From assembly GCA_022843385.1 (NCBI GenBank), contig JALHNT010000008.1, positions 1 through 64,000 of the forward strand: a stretch of DNA of 64,000 bases. Direction: 5' to 3'. Below, piece after piece: positions 61,077-64,000 of this stretch (position 1 is the stretch's first letter; each line of letters starts with the position of its first letter). The notes under the pieces were generated by a model. That model was given only the letters and a program-made list of their open reading frames with translations, was not told where the DNA came from and searched no databases. The position numbers were made by a program, and so were the translations under genes. The stretch is from Anaerolineae bacterium. Lineage in GTDB: Bacteria > Chloroflexota > Anaerolineae > Aggregatilineales > Phototrophicaceae.

Positions 61077-62075
61077 CTAGCGGAAATGAGGCAGGACATG
61101 CTCGGCGTATTCGGCCACGATGCGCTCTTCCTCGCCGCACATCAGGTAGATGTTGAACTGGGTGACGCCGGCTGCTTCCAGTTCCTTGAGCTTGGCGACA
61201 TGGGCTTCCACCGACCCCAGCACACCAAAGCTGTCGATGATCTCATCCTTGATAAAGTCCAGATGGTCGGCGTCCTTATCGGCGTGGTGGCGATAATCGT
61301 AGCCCTTGCGCCCTTCGATGTAGTCGGTCAGGCGCTGGGGAATATCGCTGCTCTTGCCATACTTCTCCACAATATCGGCCACATGATTACCGACCATCGC
61401 CGGGAACCAGCGGGTCTGTGCCCGCGCTTTGCCCATGTCACCGACCCACACCGGCGCGGCGGACATAATCTTGAAGCCGGTCATATCACGCCCGGCGGCC
61501 TTGCCAGCGCTGATGGCCTGATCGCTGAACCACTTCACCAGCCAGGGATCGGCCAACTGGATAATCAGTCCATCGCCGGACTCACCCGCGCCGGCCAGCG
61601 CTTTCGGCCCATAAGCCGCGATCCACACCGGCATCTCGTAGCCGTTTGCCCAGGGAAGCTGCACCGGTTTCTGTTCGTCATCATAGATCACTTCGTCGCC
61701 GCGCACCATGCCCTTGACGGCGTTGCTGAACTCGACCATCGTTTCGATATTGAGCGGCTTGCGCCCCAGCATCCGGCGCGAACTATCGCCACGCCCGACA
61801 CCCATATCGAAGCGTCCGCCGCTTTGCTGTGCCAGGGTCGCGAACAGACTGGCCGCCACCGACCACTCGCGCACACCGGGGTTGGTGACGCATGGGCCGA
61901 AGCGCAGCCTGTCGGTGTGTTCCATGCACATCGCCATCGTCACATAACACTCGCGCCACAGCACATGGGAATCAAAGAACCAGGCATAGGTGAAGCCAGC
62001 CAGTTCCGCCTGCCGTGCCAGCGCCACTGTGCGCTTGGGGTTGATGTCGCCCTTGAAGGTGATCGCAAATTCCAT
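61077..62075 (-). CDS. LLM-class (F420-type) flavin-dependent oxidoreductase
   Basis: A 332-residue luciferase-like monooxygenase fold. MEFAITFKGDINPKRTVALARQAE, FFDSHVLWRECYVTMAMCMEHT, LRFGPCVTNP, GRFDMGVGRGDSS and VWIAAYGPKALAGAG match, from memory, the CPS_4043 family (TIGR03842) assigned to F420-dependent oxidoreductases. The substrate is unknown; relatives occur next to pyrimidine/hydantoin catabolism genes, which are absent here. A terminator hairpin follows. No F420 synthesis genes are in the window. Confidence 0.85.
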   Translation of the reverse strand: MEFAITFKGDINPKRTVALARQAELAGFTYAWFFDSHVLWRECYVTMAMCMEHTDRLRFGPCVTNPGVREWSVAASLFATLAQQSGGRFDMGVGRGDSSRRMLGRKPLNIETMVEFSNAVKGMVRGDEVIYDDEQKPVQLPWANGYEMPVWIAAYGPKALAGAGESGDGLIIQLADPWLVKWFSDQAISAGKAAGRDMTGFKIMSAAPVWVGDMGKARAQTRWFPAMVGNHVADIVEKYGKSSDIPQRLTDYIEGRKGYDYRHHADKDADHLDFIKDEIIDSFGVLGSVEAHVAKLKELEAAGVTQFNIYLMCGEEERIVAEYAEHVLPHFR

Positions 62076-62278
62076 GATATTGCCTCCTGATGACCGGGCA
62101 GCCGCGCGCCGCCGACCATAACAAGTACGGATAGTGGGGCAACACTATACCGCAGACTCCGGATTCTCGCTTGTGAGGTACCAAGGGGAACGCGGGACCC
62201 TGTGATCCCAGCTATTGACCTCGAAATCCCGATGCCCTCTGGCACTTTCGGATGGTTGCAGTGAAGAATAGTCCTGAC

Positions 62279-62284
62279 TATAAT
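62279..62284 (+). promoter_or_regulatory. -10 box (TATAAT) before the large tagged protein
   Basis: TATAAT lies 29 bases upstream of the ATG at 62314, and TTGCAG (62256-62261) with a 17-base spacer is a partial -35. The gap 62076-62313 holds no gene. Confidence 0.4.
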
Positions 62285-62313
62285 CGCGATTGATAAGATG
62301 ATGAGGTTGATGT

Positions 62314-64000
62314 ATGCACGAACAGATCCCTGCTCGGAAGTCACCTCACTCCAGAGGACCCTCAAGCCAACCGGATAGCGATTCAGCTCAAGCAACTTCT
62401 GATGTCCGGCTTGATGCACAGAGCATCGGCCCCCTGACCCCCGCCCGAATCCTGGAATTGCAGCGCGTGCTGGGCAACCAACGCGTGATCCAACTCCTGC
62501 GCAGTCAGCAGGCGGCGGGCGCTGTAGCGGACTCGGCACAGCCAGCCGTTGAAGACGATGAAGCCGAACAGGCAACACAAGAAGCCGCAGCCGTGCCGGC
62601 GGAAGCGACAACTGAAGCACCGGCTGTCGCCACTGAGACCGAGGCGGCTGGCCGAACCACCCCGGAAACCGCCGAGGCCGAAACAGACGAAAGCGAAAGC
62701 GAACAACCGGCCCCGCTTATCGAGCCGGAAATGATGGCTGGCGCGGATGCCCCGCCGGATGGCGCACCGCCGCCTGCCGAACCACCCCCACCGCCTGATC
62801 CGTCACAGACCGAGGCGGAGCAGCAGGCACAGATTGATGGTCAATTGCAGGATGTGGAGGCTCAGGCACAGCAGGATCAGACTGCCGTCACCGACGAGTT
62901 GAACCAGGCGGCAGCCGAACCGCTGCCCTCGGTCGCAGAGCTGATGGATGAGCCAGACGGGTTGATGATCCCCCCCAAGATGCCGCCACAGCCATTCGCC
63001 GCTCCTGCTGAAACATCCTTGGCGGCTTTCGATCCACAGACCGTCCTCGCCAAACTGCCGCAACTGCCCACACCCCAACCAGCCGCCTTCGCTGGCGCTG
63101 CGGCGATGCCCGCGCCGGCCCCAGCCGCCGAACTCACACCCCCCGACCTGACTCCGCCGCAAATTCCCAGTGCTGCGGCTGCGCCGGCTGGGAACACCAT
63201 GCCAGCGGTCGCGCCGATGCTCGAGCCACCGGCGCTGGATGAGGAGGCGATTACCGGTCTGGTGCAGCGCGCACCTGATCAGGACGGCGATAATTATGAC
63301 CCGGCAGCCGCACGCGGTGAGGTAGTGAATATGGCCGGGGTGCTGTTGAATGCCCCGGCGCTGGCAGCAGCCGATTTGCAGGCACAGGCTCTGGCGTTGC
63401 GGGAGCAACTGACACAGCAGGCGACCACGCTCAAGACCACATTGGAAGCCAACTTCAGCGCCAGCATCACCCGTATTCAGGGACATTTCACCGCCCAGCG
63501 CGACCAGTTGCAGACCGCCCTCGACGGGGCGCAATCGCAGATTGACACGCTGCTGGAGGCCAAGATCGGCGGTGCCACAGCGCGCGGCCAACAGGCCAAG
63601 ACCGATCTGGCGGGGGTGGTGGATGAGCAAAAGGGATTGGCCCAGACGGCCATTGATAACAGCCTGCTGGCAGTCGATGAGGTGCGCACCCGACACAAGG
63701 CGGATGCGGCTGAACGGTTGGGGCTGAAGGCGGGCGAAGCGCGAGAACGCGGCGAGAACAAAGCGGGCGGTTATCCGAGCGATGAGCGCGGCACCAAACA
63801 GGCTGACGCCGCCCGGCGCGTCGCCACAGAAACGGCAGCCGAGATCGAGAAGCAGGGACCAGCCTTCGACCAGGGCATAGATGATCTGCTCAAGGATTTC
63901 CCCACCGAGATTCAGACCAAAGGCCAGGAATTGCTGACCGGGTTTGATAATGCCAAGCCAGAGCTGGATGCCAAAGTCGATGAGGTCATTCAGGCGGTCG
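62314..64000 (+). CDS. Very large LQxxxGN-tagged protein, 5' part only
   Basis: An open frame from ATG 62314 (GAGG seven bases upstream) runs out of the window after 562 codons. The polar tail (1-44) precedes RILELQRVLGNQRVIQLLR (45-63), the third copy of the tag seen at 31419 and 41527. Residues 70-310 are Ala/Pro/Glu-rich and disordered, with PAP-type repeats. From about 345 onward long amphipathic helices appear (LREQLTQQATTLKTTLEANF, GAQSQIDTLLEAKIGG). No signal peptide. It resembles long helical effectors or scaffolds linked to injection systems. The end and any enzymatic domain lie beyond the window. Confidence 0.7.
   Translation, partial: MHEQIPARKSPHSRGPSSQPDSDSAQATSDVRLDAQSIGPLTPARILELQRVLGNQRVIQLLRSQQAAGAVADSAQPAVEDDEAEQATQEAAAVPAEATTEAPAVATETEAAGRTTPETAEAETDESESEQPAPLIEPEMMAGADAPPDGAPPPAEPPPPPDPSQTEAEQQAQIDGQLQDVEAQAQQDQTAVTDELNQAAAEPLPSVAELMDEPDGLMIPPKMPPQPFAAPAETSLAAFDPQTVLAKLPQLPTPQPAAFAGAAAMPAPAPAAELTPPDLTPPQIPSAAAAPAGNTMPAVAPMLEPPALDEEAITGLVQRAPDQDGDNYDPAAARGEVVNMAGVLLNAPALAAADLQAQALALREQLTQQATTLKTTLEANFSASITRIQGHFTAQRDQLQTALDGAQSQIDTLLEAKIGGATARGQQAKTDLAGVVDEQKGLAQTAIDNSLLAVDEVRTRHKADAAERLGLKAGEARERGENKAGGYPSDERGTKQADAARRVATETAAEIEKQGPAFDQGIDDLLKDFPTEIQTKGQELLTGFDNAKPELDAKVDEVIQAV

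Noticed and set aside
1..64000. CRISPR array, tRNA, rRNA, prophage or complete injection-system locus
   Set aside because: No regularly spaced long repeats, cloverleaf-like segments, rRNA stretches, phage structural genes or sheath/baseplate genes were recognised anywhere in the window.

Overview
The window looks like chromosomal DNA of a Chloroflexota bacterium, probably Anaerolineae-like. This is inference. It rests on the generally high GC, the mix of secreted WD40/TolB propellers with family-39 glycosyltransferases, a F420-type luciferase-like oxidoreductase, a DUF951 protein, and GGGGTGAGGG-type interspersed repeats. No rRNA, tRNA, CRISPR array or intact transposon was seen. Genes are on both strands in short operons, many joined by ATGA or TGATG overlaps.

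Layout. 1-310: two inverted REP-like palindromes and terminators. 311-9955: holB, a membrane PAS histidine kinase, a secreted WD40 protein, a Slt-type lytic transglycosylase, an OmpR-type regulator, an SDR oxidoreductase and murQ. 9956-10957: a 16S rRNA (m1A1408) methyltransferase of the KamB/NpmA family behind an elaborate leader (promoter, 12-codon ORF, intrinsic terminator, hairpin over the Shine-Dalgarno). 11118-24901: membrane glycosyltransferase, SerA-type dehydrogenase, orphan sugar-binding protein, PcrA helicase, MGT-type glycosyltransferase, hybrid kinase, Nudix/MntR-like pair, threonine aldolase and a CPBP protein. 25028-37082: phosphoesterase, methyltransferase, TPR protein, several secreted or membrane proteins, a HExxH protein, an MGDG-synthase-type glycosyltransferase with DUF951, an Anabaena sensory rhodopsin transducer homologue and a large secreted protein. 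37083-41492: rpoB alone, with two good sigma-70 promoters and its own terminator. 41527-45864: CHAP-like cysteine hydrolase, transposase relic, NDH-2, GNAT relic and an unknown gene. 46103-48694: four tandem, translationally coupled paralogues. 48744-64000: malic enzyme, an envelope/signalling operon ending with gatC at its head, a degenerate TrpC-like protein, HEAT protein, two GT39 enzymes, an AT-rich orphan, MazG, LLM oxidoreductase and the start of a very large protein.

Most unusual signals. (1) A five-member family with a CxxPC(F/L)LGIxPG motif: four coupled genes at 46103-48694 plus the C-terminal domain of the WD40 protein at 3414-4979. (2) Three unrelated proteins (31419-32606, 41527-42975, 62314-64000) that share the same N-terminal tag, LQxxxGNxxV, about 40 residues from the start; in my knowledge this tag recurs in proteins associated with extracellular contractile injection systems. 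One carries HExxH, one a Cys/His/Glu hydrolase triad, and one a long helical region. (3) The KamB/NpmA-like methyltransferase and its leader, in a genome whose RpoB also departs from consensus in the rifampicin region. (4) A TrpC-fold protein lacking both catalytic lysines.
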